Source of the DNA: Chloroflexota bacterium
GTDB lineage: Bacteria > Chloroflexota > Dehalococcoidia > DSTF01 > RBG-16-68-14
Assembly: GCA_003228685.1 (NCBI GenBank)
Contig: QIFC01000023.1
Coordinates: forward strand, 1 to 60,414
Length of the DNA stretch: 60,414 bases
Reading direction: 5' to 3'
Shown here: piece after piece, positions 1 to 8,197 of the stretch
Layout: every line of letters begins with the position of its first letter
How positions within the stretch are numbered: the first letter of the stretch is position 1
Notes under the pieces: model-generated
What the model saw: the letters and a program-made list of their open reading frames with translations, nothing else
Database searches by the model: none
Told to the model about the DNA's origin: nothing
Made by a program: the position numbers and the translations under genes

Positions 1-67
1 TGGTGCATGTCTGGCAGCCCAAACACTTGTTGAGGTGGAAGACAAACTCGAGTTGTCGTTCAGTCAT
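1..67 (-). CDS. Iron-sulfur (beta) subunit of type II DMSO-reductase-family enzyme, N-terminal fragment
   Basis: The window begins inside this gene; only its first 22 codons are present. They read MTERQLEFVFHLNKCLGCQT followed by C and T. This is the start of a NarH/EbdB-type four-cluster ferredoxin subunit: F-x-L-N-K-C-x-G-C-Q-T-C also opens the complete beta subunit at 31594-32661. The start codon is 17 nt after the gamma-subunit stop, and the gene continues the minus-strand operon alpha-gamma-beta. Its role would be to pass electrons from the Mo subunit to the heme subunit or an outside acceptor. Identification is firm despite the truncation because the CxxCxxC motif and the operon position agree. 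Confidence 0.85.
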   Translation of the reverse strand, partial: MTERQLEFVFHLNKCLGCQTCT

Positions 68-84
68 GGCGGGCCTACTTTCCG

Positions 85-735
85 CTACGCATCAAGCTCT
101 AGTTCTTGCCAGTCGGGAGAGAACGCCTTCAGGCCGGCTCGCTCCTGCTCGGAGCCCTGCCAGACGGCGAATGCGATCTTCGTTACCGTTCCAGGCGCCA
201 GCGCGATGGTCCCTTGAGGCGCGCCTTTGCCCTTCAGCGAGCGGCCGACGATCAAATCCCATTGGCCATCGGCATGGCGCACGGCAGAGGAGAGTGCCGG
301 ATCGTCCCGGCGCACCGTGGTCCCCATCCCTTCCGCAGAGACGTTCTTCGGGCGCTCCCAGTCAGCGCGCCACAACCATACGTTCACTGGTTTGTCCTTG
401 ATTCCCATGCCAATGAGCGGCGCATCCTCGACCATCGGGAACATAACGGCCGCGGCATCGGCAAACTGGTCTATGTCCTGAATTGGCCCGTTCTCAGAAT
501 CGTCTTGCCAGACCAGGTGAAAGAACACGCTGTCGCCGTTGTGCAAAGCGCTCACTTTCATGCTCGAATCGACGCCATATGGCCGGCCGTTTCGAGAAAC
601 GCGGATGTACTCGGTCGGCTGCATTTCAAGCGGCGTCGGCGACAGTACGACCTCACTGACGGCCGCATCCTGCCAGGCCTTAGACTCTGGGCTCAGCAAC
701 TCCTCGTCTCCTGCATCAACTCGACCTACACGCAT
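85..735 (-). CDS. Heme b (gamma) subunit, ethylbenzene dehydrogenase-like
   Basis: About 216 residues of the EB_dh/DMS dehydrogenase gamma family, the subunit that binds one heme b and takes electrons from the beta subunit. Family features are a beta-rich N-terminal half, the stretch FADAAAVMFP, then PLIGMG followed by VNVWLWRADW; a Met in this part is usually an axial heme ligand. I chose the ATG at 735 over the GTG just before it because GAGG lies 7 nt upstream of the ATG. No signal peptide or membrane segment is visible, whereas characterised gammas are usually exported. It lies 16 nt after the alpha-subunit stop and before the truncated beta gene, so a three-subunit complex is implied. 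Confidence 0.85.
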   Translation of the reverse strand: MRVGRVDAGDEELLSPESKAWQDAAVSEVVLSPTPLEMQPTEYIRVSRNGRPYGVDSSMKVSALHNGDSVFFHLVWQDDSENGPIQDIDQFADAAAVMFPMVEDAPLIGMGIKDKPVNVWLWRADWERPKNVSAEGMGTTVRRDDPALSSAVRHADGQWDLIVGRSLKGKGAPQGTIALAPGTVTKIAFAVWQGSEQERAGLKAFSPDWQELELDA

Positions 736-751
736 CACTGCACCTCGTTTC

Positions 752-3529
752 TCACGTTACTTTCGTCAGCTCGACGGTCATCGCCCGGGAGATGTTGCTG
801 GGCTGGGCGAGCGCAAAGCGGTACTGGAGCTGGCCGTAGTCGCCCACTAGGTGAAGCGGCTTCAGCGGCGATGGGTTCACAGCCTGCTGGCCGGACCACT
901 GCTCGAACTGGTATGGCTCCCAGGCGTGATACATCACGACCTGGCCGGGCTGGACGCTGGGCGCCAGTTTGACCCTGACTTTGAAGCTGCCCACGTCGTT
1001 CTGGACCCACGCTTCATCGTGGTCCTTCAGACCGCGCTCTTCCGCATCCTGCGTGCTGATGTACATCACGGGACCTCCGCGCTGGAGGCGCAGGAGTGTG
1101 CGGTTGCTCCTCCAGATGGAGTGGATGCTCCACCGCGTATGCCCACCTGTCATTCGCAGCGGGTAGTCGCCACCGGCGGGAGGCGGCTCCTTGTGCGTTG
1201 GCAGTTCTTCGCCGGCCTCTAGGAACCATGGATGATCGATGTAGAACTGCTGGCGGCCCGTGAGCGTTGGCCAAGACTCCTTATCCTCAACGAACCAGGC
1301 GAACGGGTAGAGCGTCTCGTCCACCTTGACGTCGTTCGTGATAGCGGTGATCGGCCCGTAGCCTCCGGTCGACTGCACGCGCACGGCACCCTTTTTTGCC
1401 GCCTCCTCCCACGTGGCATCTCCAACCGGGTCTGAGAGTTCGAAGTGGACGGCCAACGCCTTTTCGGCATCACCTTCGCCGAACTCACCGTCGAGACTCC
1501 AAGCCCGGGCGATGTCCCGCGGGTCGTGCTCGTTGCCGAACGCGTCCTTGTACGGCGCCTCCTCCCGCTCGTTCGCCCGCCGATTGATCGCCTCGGCCAG
1601 CTTGGCCATGATGTCGAACTCGTTCTTCGACTCGTAGAGCGGCTCCACGGCCTGCTCACCGACACAGATGTACGGCACGTAGCTCTGGCAGAACTTCACG
1701 CCGGACTTCTCGTGCCATCCCGCCGCCGGCAGAATAATGTCTGAGTACATGGCAGAGCTGGACATGCGGAACTCCCACGTCACAATCAGCTCAAAGTTTG
1801 CCCAGAGGTTCTGGCGGATCACATCGGGCGCCGGCCAGCGGCGCAGTGGATTCATGCCCGTGTAGAGGAACACCCGCGGCGTCTTGCCGTCCTTGGGATA
1901 GACGGGCATCCAGTCCTTGTCAAACGCCTCCTGCATGTACTCGCTGATGGGGCGTTTCAGATCGGGATCGTGATAGCCAGGCGTGTCGACCAGCTTCGCG
2001 TAGCCTTTGTCGTGCTTATAGAGAAACGGCATCGTTGGGCTGATCGTCGAGTTGGCCTTCATCAGCGACTTCATGATGTTCTCAACGTCGCGGACCTTGG
2101 CCCGCGGGGCGTCAGGGTCGCCCGTAAGCGCTCCTACGCCCGCCTTGTCGTAGCTGAGCGACATGTTCCACCAAGCCCCAATGCGCATGCCGGCGCCACG
2201 CTTTCCGGTGTTACCGGTGAGCGCGAGAAGCAGAATGATGGAACGCTGTGTTAGGTCCATGTGGTAGTGCTTACAGGCCCCCCAAGAGCAGAACGCCATG
2301 ACCGCACCGCTCTTGCCCACCTCTCGGGCGAAACTCCGGATGGTGGCCGCGCTAACGCCCGTAATCTCGGCGGCCTTCTCCGGCGTGAACTCGTCTAGGC
2401 GCTTCTTAAGCGACAAGAAGGCAGGCCGTACGTTCAATTTCTGACCGTCCAGCAGGTCCACCTCGTACTCGCCCTCCATCGCGGGGTCGAGGTCACCCAG
2501 GTCGATCGAAGCCTCCGGCTGTCCGTTTGATCCCGGCGCTTCTTGCAACGTCTTGGTGGCGAGGTCCCAGACGTAAAAGATGTCGTCCTTGCCACCCTCG
2601 GTCACATCAGACTGGCGGAGGAAACGGCCGGTGTCTTCGCGCAGCAGGAATGGCAGATCGGTCTGTTCCTGCACGTACCGCTTCTCGTCCAACCCTTCCT
2701 CTAGGATCACATTGCACATCGCAAGCGCCAGGGCTGCGTCGGTGCCGACGCGCGGGTTCACCCACAGGTCCGAGTGCACCACGGTGGCGTTGTAATCGGG
2801 CGCGATGGTGATGACCCGCGCGCCCTTGTAGCGGGCCTCAAACATAAAGTGAACGTCCGGCACGCGCGTGTAGACGGGGTTCCCCAGCCAGACGAGAATC
2901 GTCTCTGCGTTGAACCAGTCGTCGGAGGTCCCATCAGCGTTGAAGAGGCCCCAGGTCTGAATGGCGCCCATGGGAAGGTCGCCCACGCCGGCCCACTCAT
3001 CAAGCGATGTCGTGCCGATGAGGCGCGTCAACTGCTGCTCGGCGGGCGTTCCGGGTCCGAAGTCGATGTTTGTTGTACCGAAGTCGTAGATGACGCTCTC
3101 CGGTCCGTCTTCCTTGCAGACGTCCAACACCTTGTCCGCGATCTCGGTCAGCGCATCGTCCCAGGAGATCCGTTCCCACTTTCCTGAGCCTCGTTCGCCG
3201 ACCCGGCGCAGCGGGTACTTGATACGGGAAGCGTCGTACATCAGGTCGCTGTAGCAGATACCTTTCTGGCAACCTCGAGGGTTGAAGTCCGGCACCGTCT
3301 CGTTGGTCTGCTCGAAAATGGCGTTCTGCTCCTCCCGCCAGACGATGCCGTCCTTGACGAACAGGTCCAGCGAGCAGGCGGCAATGCAGTCAGCGCGATT
3401 GCACGTCCCTTTTACGACGCGATCCCACGTCCATTTCACGCGATACAGGTCTTCCCAGGAGCCATAGGACTGACTGCCGCCTTCCTTCTTCTCCGCGAGA
3501 GCGCTCAGCATCAGGCCTGCTTCCGTCAT
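752..3529 (-). CDS. Molybdopterin oxidoreductase alpha subunit (A1), type II DMSO reductase family
   Basis: 925-residue catalytic subunit binding Mo-bis-MGD and one Fe-S cluster. Family marks: cluster ligands C43, C48, C52 and the Cys of NPRGCQKG; GDLPMGAIQTWG with the Asp that ligates Mo in NarG/EbdA; NPVYTRVPDVHF; APDYNATVVHSDLW; GTDAALALAM; and C-terminal GGHTRWSIHS and YHAWEPYQF. The ATG at 3529 has AGGAGG 5 nt upstream and overlaps the preceding SCP2 stop as ATGA, indicating translational coupling. It differs from the three other alphas here in its first cluster (Cx4Cx3C, not HCx2Cx4C). It is the only alpha with its gamma gene alongside. No Tat signal is seen. Likely activity is hydroxylation or dehydrogenation of a hydrophobic carbon; the substrate is unknown. 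Confidence 0.92.
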   Translation of the reverse strand: MTEAGLMLSALAEKKEGGSQSYGSWEDLYRVKWTWDRVVKGTCNRADCIAACSLDLFVKDGIVWREEQNAIFEQTNETVPDFNPRGCQKGICYSDLMYDASRIKYPLRRVGERGSGKWERISWDDALTEIADKVLDVCKEDGPESVIYDFGTTNIDFGPGTPAEQQLTRLIGTTSLDEWAGVGDLPMGAIQTWGLFNADGTSDDWFNAETILVWLGNPVYTRVPDVHFMFEARYKGARVITIAPDYNATVVHSDLWVNPRVGTDAALALAMCNVILEEGLDEKRYVQEQTDLPFLLREDTGRFLRQSDVTEGGKDDIFYVWDLATKTLQEAPGSNGQPEASIDLGDLDPAMEGEYEVDLLDGQKLNVRPAFLSLKKRLDEFTPEKAAEITGVSAATIRSFAREVGKSGAVMAFCSWGACKHYHMDLTQRSIILLLALTGNTGKRGAGMRIGAWWNMSLSYDKAGVGALTGDPDAPRAKVRDVENIMKSLMKANSTISPTMPFLYKHDKGYAKLVDTPGYHDPDLKRPISEYMQEAFDKDWMPVYPKDGKTPRVFLYTGMNPLRRWPAPDVIRQNLWANFELIVTWEFRMSSSAMYSDIILPAAGWHEKSGVKFCQSYVPYICVGEQAVEPLYESKNEFDIMAKLAEAINRRANEREEAPYKDAFGNEHDPRDIARAWSLDGEFGEGDAEKALAVHFELSDPVGDATWEEAAKKGAVRVQSTGGYGPITAITNDVKVDETLYPFAWFVEDKESWPTLTGRQQFYIDHPWFLEAGEELPTHKEPPPAGGDYPLRMTGGHTRWSIHSIWRSNRTLLRLQRGGPVMYISTQDAEERGLKDHDEAWVQNDVGSFKVRVKLAPSVQPGQVVMYHAWEPYQFEQWSGQQAVNPSPLKPLHLVGDYGQLQYRFALAQPSNISRAMTVELTKVT

Positions 3530-3996
3530 GACGCACCTCCTGCCAACGCCGCCTCGTATGGAGGAGCGCCGCTGGGCCATTCCGTCTCGATTTCGCGTTG
3601 GTAGATGTCCGAGAGAATACCGACCAGTTCGGCGTTTTGGATGAGTACACGCATGTCGCCAACGATCTTCACGTCGCCCTTGAGGCCGGCCTCAAGCGGG
3701 TCCGCCTGATTGGCGACGACACGCTCGAAAAGGCCGGCGGGCATCTCCAGAATGAACTCGAAGTCTTTCCGCGCCGGCGCTTCCGTCAGCTCCTGATAGC
3801 TTTCGCACTTGCCATCATCAAGCACGATCGAGAAGCGCTTGACGTCATCTTCATCGATGTATGGAGAAACGCCGTCACCGTGGATTTCCGCCAGAATGTT
3901 CCAGACTCCCTGAGGCGCGTTCTTCGTCACCTCATCGCTTGCGTTGAGGATCTCCCTCATGCTGTCGTACCAGGCGGTTGTGTATATCTCGGCCAT
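3526..3996 (-). CDS. SCP2-like sterol/lipid carrier domain protein
   Basis: 156 residues, a single SCP2-type domain (hydrophobic-tunnel lipid carrier). Supporting segments are the C-terminal half DFEFILEMPAGLFERVV, then GDVKIVGDMRVLIQNAELVGILSDIY, the usual SCP2 pattern of an amphipathic beta sheet followed by a helix with a small-residue turn. The ATG at 3996 is 10 nt after the preceding FAD-oxidoreductase stop and has AAGGAG 8 nt upstream. Its stop overlaps the start of the molybdoenzyme alpha gene. This coupling suggests it delivers a hydrophobic substrate, or holds a product, for that enzyme or for the flavin oxidoreductases. The ligand cannot be read from the sequence. Confidence 0.8.
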   Translation of the reverse strand: MAEIYTTAWYDSMREILNASDEVTKNAPQGVWNILAEIHGDGVSPYIDEDDVKRFSIVLDDGKCESYQELTEAPARKDFEFILEMPAGLFERVVANQADPLEAGLKGDVKIVGDMRVLIQNAELVGILSDIYQREIETEWPSGAPPYEAALAGGAS

Positions 3997-4006
3997 GACG
4001 CACTCC

Positions 4007-5014
4007 TTAGTAGGTCCGGGATTCCTGCTTCCAGATCTTTGGCAAGTCCAGGTCCTTGCAGATGACTTTGAACGCGCCGTAACCAGGGGCAGCGCTGACG
4101 CCCCCGCCTCCAGCGGATGGGCCGCAGAGATACAGGCCCGGAAACTCCGTCCGGTACTGGTTGCCGCGAGGCATGCCGACGCCGATGCCGCCCGAGCGGC
4201 CTTGTGAGAAGTCGCCCTCCGGCATCGACATCTTCTTCTCGATGTCAAAGGCCGTGTATAGCCGGTCCGCGATGACGTTGTCGCGCGTCATGTTCGGCGC
4301 GTACTCCTCCCAGAGCTTCAAGAACTTGTCGTTGTACGTGAGGCGGACATCGTCCCACTCTTCTTCGCTGAGACAGGACGCCTTGGGGAAGAAGAACCAG
4401 CCGTTCATCACGTGCTTGCCCGCAGGTGCCTGCGTCGGGTCCCAGAGCGAGTTGACCCAAGTGCCTGCGCCGGGCCGGTCCGGTATCTGGCCGCCGTACG
4501 CCTGTATGATGTATTCGGACATCTGCTCTGCTGTTTCGAACCCGACAAGTGTGTAGAAACAGCGGTTGATGTCCTCATTCCACTTGGCGGACTTGTAGTT
4601 CGGCGCTTCGTGAAGCGCGAAGGAAGGCGTGCCCAGCACGTGCTCCGGACCGAAGTGCCAGCCGGCCAGCCGCTCCTTGCGGAACGGTTCCAGATTGTCT
4701 TCACCGATGAAGTCCACAAACGTCTGCTTGGGATCCACGTTGGAGGCGACTAGCTTGCGCGCGTGGACCTTCGTGCCGTCCTTGAGCTGGATGCCCGAGG
4801 CGCGTCCGCCTTCAAACAGGATCTTGACCACGGGGCTCGTGAAACGCATGGACGCGCCCGCCTTCATCGAAGCGTTCGCCATGGCGTGAGCCAGCGTGTG
4901 CGTACCGCCAACGGACATATAGTGGATCGCGCTCAGCCAGAGGACGGAGACCAGGAAGCCGTACCCGTTGCCGGCGTGTACGTTCGCGCCCCATTCGATG
5001 CACTGCCGGTACAT
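4007..5014 (-). CDS. FAD-dependent oxidoreductase, C-terminal part of a frameshift-split gene
   Basis: 335 residues matching the C-terminal two thirds of the CrtI/amine-oxidase-type flavoprotein at 6124-7710: VGGTHTLAHAMANASMKAGA, VASNVDPKQTFVDFIGED, and the FAD-closing segment GLYLCGPSAGGGGVSAAPGYGAF. The ATG at 5014 overlaps the TGA of the upstream part by one base (TGATG). Reading this frame further upstream gives LRALMYRQCIEWG, which continues the family pattern seen in the paralogue (VKAMLAF), so the original start was not here. Either the gene is broken, the sequence has an indel, or the two halves are made by coupled re-initiation. Joined length would be about 533 residues, near the 528 of the paralogue. 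Confidence 0.8.
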   Translation of the reverse strand: MYRQCIEWGANVHAGNGYGFLVSVLWLSAIHYMSVGGTHTLAHAMANASMKAGASMRFTSPVVKILFEGGRASGIQLKDGTKVHARKLVASNVDPKQTFVDFIGEDNLEPFRKERLAGWHFGPEHVLGTPSFALHEAPNYKSAKWNEDINRCFYTLVGFETAEQMSEYIIQAYGGQIPDRPGAGTWVNSLWDPTQAPAGKHVMNGWFFFPKASCLSEEEWDDVRLTYNDKFLKLWEEYAPNMTRDNVIADRLYTAFDIEKKMSMPEGDFSQGRSGGIGVGMPRGNQYRTEFPGLYLCGPSAGGGGVSAAPGYGAFKVICKDLDLPKIWKQESRTY

Positions 5015-5607
5015 CAGCGCCCGCAGAAGAAGCGGTCAATCAACACTTTCGGCGCCTTGCCGATGTCGTTCATCGTGAGGCCCAGGTCCTGCCAGAGTTC
5101 GAGGCCCGCGCTCATCATGCCTGCCGCCGCCTCGGCGCTGTCTTCAGCCTCAGCCGGACTGTAGAGGGTGGCGGCGATCTCGTGGTCTCGTTTCATTACC
5201 TTGTTTTTCAACTCCAGCCACGTTTCCGCGTCGTGCTTGGAGTGTTCGGAGATGCTCTTGCGGGTCTTCTTGTCCAGTTCAGGGTCAGGCCGGTAGATGA
5301 TGAGCGGCGGCCTGCCATCAGCGAATGTGATGCCCAACTGGGTGTCCGGAAGGATCATCCGGGCGCCCCACTTCTTCAACTCGAAGTCATGGTAGACGGG
5401 CATGTAGTCGATAAATTCCATGTATTGGGCATGCAGGTTGTGGTGGAAGCCGGGGACGGTCGCCTCTTCCGTGTTCACGCCGCCTCCATCTTCGTGACGG
5501 CGCTCGAAAATCCCAACGGACAGCCCAGACCTCGCAAGGTACGCAGCCAACGTGAGGCCGTTGTGGCCGGCGCCAATGATCACCGCGTCATACGTTGCTT
5601 CAGGCAT
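5014..5607 (-). CDS. FAD-dependent oxidoreductase, N-terminal part of a frameshift-split gene
   Basis: 197 residues with the dinucleotide-binding N-terminus DAVIIGAGHNGLTLAAYLAR and GIFERRHEDGGGVNTEE, nearly the same as the start of the intact paralogue at 6124-7710. The frame stops at TGA right after IDRFFCGR, in the middle of the fold. The rest of the protein continues one frame over (4007-5014). The start ATG at 5607 has AGGAGGTAACG just before it and overlaps the stop of the upstream SCP2-like gene by 8 bp. Alone this half would hold the FAD ADP-moiety site but not the substrate-domain closure. Confidence 0.8.
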   Translation of the reverse strand: MPEATYDAVIIGAGHNGLTLAAYLARSGLSVGIFERRHEDGGGVNTEEATVPGFHHNLHAQYMEFIDYMPVYHDFELKKWGARMILPDTQLGITFADGRPPLIIYRPDPELDKKTRKSISEHSKHDAETWLELKNKVMKRDHEIAATLYSPAEAEDSAEAAAGMMSAGLELWQDLGLTMNDIGKAPKVLIDRFFCGR

Positions 5608-6127
5608 CGTTACCTCCTGCCGCTCTGCTTCGGGCGAACCTGATCGATAGTCCCACCATCAGCACGGCCGCTATGCCCACCAGGAGACCGGTAGGCGGAC
5701 GCGGCATGCCGTTCCATACGTGAACACCCGGCAAGCGCATTAGGCTGTAGGCCTGGTAGGCAAACAGCGGCCGCCGTCCTGGCGTGAGCGTCATCTTCCG
5801 TCGCAGGAACTCCCACCCCGGATTCGCTCGGCCCGCCATCATATGCATCAGGAACTCCAATTCGCCGCCTATTACGGCATCCGGCTCCTGCAACCCTTCT
5901 TCGATTGCGATGGTGCCGTCCGCGAATATAATCGTTACCGTTACGTCGCCTTCCCGCGCGCGCAGACCAAGCCGGCCGCGCAACCGCGCCGCTTCGGACC
6001 GCTTCTCCGGCGAGTCCTCCAGCAGTTGTCCCAGATACTGCCCAATGATGTCGGCAAGCCCGCTCGCCTCATCGCCAGCCACGACCCTGACCGGCACGAT
6101 CCCGTCTCTCGAAACGGCGTTCATCAT
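5600..6127 (-). CDS. SCP2-like domain protein with C-terminal membrane anchor
   Basis: 175 residues starting MMNAVSRDGIVPVRVV. The N-terminal 100 or so residues resemble an SCP2 fold: VTVTIIFADGTIAIEEG, EPDAVIGGELEFLMHMMAG, then FLRRKMTLTP. Near the end, GLLVGIAAVLMVGLSIRFA is a clear single transmembrane helix followed by Arg-rich residues, placing the SCP2 domain at the inner face of the membrane. The ATG overlaps the stop of the FAD oxidoreductase at 6124 as ATGA, and the stop runs 8 bp into the next flavoprotein gene. Membrane-anchored SCP2 domains are uncommon. Assignment to SCP2 is by pattern and moderately sure; the membrane anchor is clear. Confidence 0.7.
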   Translation of the reverse strand: MMNAVSRDGIVPVRVVAGDEASGLADIIGQYLGQLLEDSPEKRSEAARLRGRLGLRAREGDVTVTIIFADGTIAIEEGLQEPDAVIGGELEFLMHMMAGRANPGWEFLRRKMTLTPGRRPLFAYQAYSLMRLPGVHVWNGMPRPPTGLLVGIAAVLMVGLSIRFARSRAAGGNDA

Positions 6128-7710
6128 TGCCACCATCGATCCAATCCGTGATCCGCTGCGATCACCTGTAGCGCGTTGTAGCTCGGCGCGAACGTGATGA
6201 ATCCATGCGGATGCTGCGTGGCCCCGCACATGTACAGACCTTCGAACGGCGTTTTGTACTGCGAAAGGTCTGGGGTCGGCCGCTCCGTGAGCAAGTTGTC
6301 TAAGTCGATCACGCCGCCCATCCAGTCGCCGCGGACCATGTTCACCATCCGTCGCGAAATGTCGAGCGGCGTGTAGGGCTGCCATTCGATCGTTGCGTCT
6401 CTCACGTTGGGGGCGTACGCCGACCAGGCATCGATGCAACGCTCTCCGTATGGGCCTCCCATCTCGTCCCAGGCCTCCATGCCGCCGCTCCCGATCTCGA
6501 TCGGGGCGAACTGGCGCATGAGGCCCGTAAACGACCCATCGGGCGCGTCGGTAGGATCGAAGAGTGAGTTCACGGCGCAGTTCGGCTTGGGATCGGCCAG
6601 CTTGCCGGAGCGCACAGCCTTCCAGTCCTTGTTCAGGTCGTCCAGTGACTCATAGCCGGCGTTGAGCACCCAGGCCTGCTGGATGTCAGGGTCGAACGCG
6701 GCCGCTTCGTACTGTGGCGCTTCGCTCATCGCCATGTGCACGCTGTAGTAGGACCAGTCCATGTGCGAGTAGTCCTCGACGCGCTTCACCAAGTCCGGGT
6801 CCAGCTTCTCACGCGGGAGCATCTTCAGGAACGTCTGCTCCACGTCAATCGTGCTGGCGACGACGTGCCGCGCCTTCACTTCGCTGTCGTCATAGAGACG
6901 CACACCGGTGGCTTTACCGTTGTCGGTCAGAATGCCTGCGACGGGGGTGTTGAGGAACACGCTCCCACCCGCATGCGCGAACGCTTCCCACAGCGAGTGC
7001 GCGAGCTGGTGAGAACCGCCAACGCAGACGTGCCAGTTGTCCATCTTCCCGACAAGCAGTGGGAACGACACGGCGAGCCCCTTCACGTCCGTCGCGTAGC
7101 CGGAAATGGCCGCCTGGAACGCCAGCATGGCCTTGACCTTGTCGTTCTCGAAGTGTTCATCCAGAAACTGGTTGATGGTCATGTTCCGCAGATGGACGCT
7201 CAAGAACTCCGCCTTGTCGGTGATTTTCCAGACGACCAGCGCTTTCGTGATATCGAGCAGGGGGATGGGCGGCGAGTACATGAGCGTGCTCAGGATCAGG
7301 TCCAAGTAACCCTTCACCTCATCGTGCAGCCGCCGGAAGGTCTCCGCGTCTTTTTCCGAGAAGCGCGCGAACGATGCGCACGTCTTGTCGATGTCCGTAT
7401 GCACTGTGAGCGCCGTGCCGTCCTTGAAGACGCTGCCCATCTGCACGTCCGGCTGCACGTACTCCAGGCCGTGGCTGTACAAATCCAGGTCCTCGTACAC
7501 GGGACAGACGCCGACCAGCGTGTGGTAATTGCAGTGAACGTTGTGGAGGAATCCAGGCCGCGTCAGCTCTTCCGTGCAGAGGCCGCCGCCCTCTTCAGTG
7601 CGTTTCTCGAATATCGCTACATCCCATCCGGCCTTGGAGAGGTAGGTACCCAACGAGAGCCCGTTGTGGCCTGCCCCGATGATGACTGCATCGAATGTGG
7701 CGTCGCTCAC
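6124..7710 (-). CDS. FAD-dependent oxidoreductase, phytoene desaturase/CrtI-like
   Basis: 528 residues. Rossmann FAD motif DAVIIGAGHNGLSLGTYLSK with downstream acidic residue (IFEKRTEEGGG) at the N-terminus; a CVGGSHQLAHSLWEAF block near residue 230; C-terminal FAD-closing GLYMCGATQHPHGFITFAPS. This family (CrtI, CrtISO, related amine oxidases) oxidises, isomerises or saturates polyene, isoprenoid or sterol-like substrates. Start is GTG with GAGGGG about 9 nt upstream. It is the first gene of the minus-strand operon. A TTAGCG-type palindrome and a GGGCCA-type box lie 39-84 bp ahead of the start, so it is likely jointly controlled with the molybdoenzyme downstream. The exact reaction is unknown. 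Confidence 0.85.
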   Translation of the reverse strand: MSDATFDAVIIGAGHNGLSLGTYLSKAGWDVAIFEKRTEEGGGLCTEELTRPGFLHNVHCNYHTLVGVCPVYEDLDLYSHGLEYVQPDVQMGSVFKDGTALTVHTDIDKTCASFARFSEKDAETFRRLHDEVKGYLDLILSTLMYSPPIPLLDITKALVVWKITDKAEFLSVHLRNMTINQFLDEHFENDKVKAMLAFQAAISGYATDVKGLAVSFPLLVGKMDNWHVCVGGSHQLAHSLWEAFAHAGGSVFLNTPVAGILTDNGKATGVRLYDDSEVKARHVVASTIDVEQTFLKMLPREKLDPDLVKRVEDYSHMDWSYYSVHMAMSEAPQYEAAAFDPDIQQAWVLNAGYESLDDLNKDWKAVRSGKLADPKPNCAVNSLFDPTDAPDGSFTGLMRQFAPIEIGSGGMEAWDEMGGPYGERCIDAWSAYAPNVRDATIEWQPYTPLDISRRMVNMVRGDWMGGVIDLDNLLTERPTPDLSQYKTPFEGLYMCGATQHPHGFITFAPSYNALQVIAADHGLDRWWQ

Positions 7711-7748
7711 GAAATGACCCCCTCAGATAGCTACATAGCTTCGCCCCA

Positions 7749-7772
7749 TTAATTTAGCGTTCACTAAGTTAA
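7749..7772. promoter_or_regulatory. TTAGCG-type palindromic operator, promoter of 6124-7710 operon
   Basis: Core TTAGCG-TT-CACTAA centred at 7760.5, with flanks extending the palindrome to TTAA at both ends. Read on the minus strand, the gene-proximal half contains TAAATT, a -10-like hexamer placing a transcription start near 7744. A site here would block that promoter. It shares its core with five other sites (27074, 38290, 47345, 48545, 58996). Confidence 0.6.
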
Positions 7773-7780
7773 GCCTTAAA

Positions 7781-7794
7781 GGGCCATATGGCAC
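7781..7794. promoter_or_regulatory. GGGCCA-type palindromic box (DevR/NarL-like layout)
   Basis: GGGCCA-TA-TGGCAC, centred at 7787.5, exactly 27 bp upstream of the operator centre and about -43 from the predicted start of transcription. One mismatch to GGnCCR-NN-YGGnCC. Confidence 0.55.
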
Positions 7795-8031
7795 GTCATT
7801 GACGGGTAGAAGGGCCTGCTGCGCGAACGATACGCGACTGAATCCGAAAGAAAAGTCGCATGAGACGGCCTGGTAGAGGTACGCTCCGGCAGCTTAGGGC
7901 GAGGCGCACAGACCCTAAAGGCCAGCCAAGAACTACACCAGCGCAACGCTCGTCGAAGCGTGGTGACCGAGGCGCTGGGCGTGGTTGAGCGGTGCGAAGA
8001 CAACCCCGCTCCGACTACGCGCAGTAGATTA

Positions 8032-8045
8032 TGGCCGAATGGCCC
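8032..8045. promoter_or_regulatory. GGGCCA-type box, weak copy upstream of the GMC gene
   Basis: TGGCCG-AA-TGGCCC, one mismatch to the box consensus, 153-166 bp ahead of the GMC start. Confidence 0.35.
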
Positions 8046-8105
8046 GTCCGTTCGAGGCGCTAAGGCACCTGCGACGGTCCATTGCGGGAACTAGACTTAA
8101 CGGCG

Positions 8106-8119
8106 TGGCCACTTGGGCT
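8106..8119. promoter_or_regulatory. GGGCCA-type box, weak copy upstream of the GMC gene
   Basis: TGGCCA-CT-TGGGCT, with mismatches at both outer positions, centred 85 bp ahead of the GMC start, within the distance range seen for better copies. Confidence 0.35.
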
Positions 8120-8197
8120 GCAGGCGGCCCCCTCCCTTTTGGTAGCCGTCTGCGGCCCGCTCTTAATTCGAAGCGAGCCGGATGTTGCGCGCTGTGA

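Larger units (their letters stand above)
7711..8197. other. Divergent intergenic region with regulatory sites
   Basis: 487 bp between the divergent FAD oxidoreductase (minus) and GMC oxidoreductase (plus). The left part holds the operator at 7749-7772 and the box at 7781-7794, both serving the minus operon. Two weaker copies of the box (8032-8045 and 8106-8119) lie 79-166 bp ahead of the GMC start. I found no convincing gene in between; the short frames there have no recognisable domain. Confidence 0.6.

Noticed and set aside
7776..8003. Minus-strand frame in the intergenic region ahead of the GMC gene
   Set aside because: Ser/Arg-rich with no domain, and it runs across the box at 7781; treated as non-coding.
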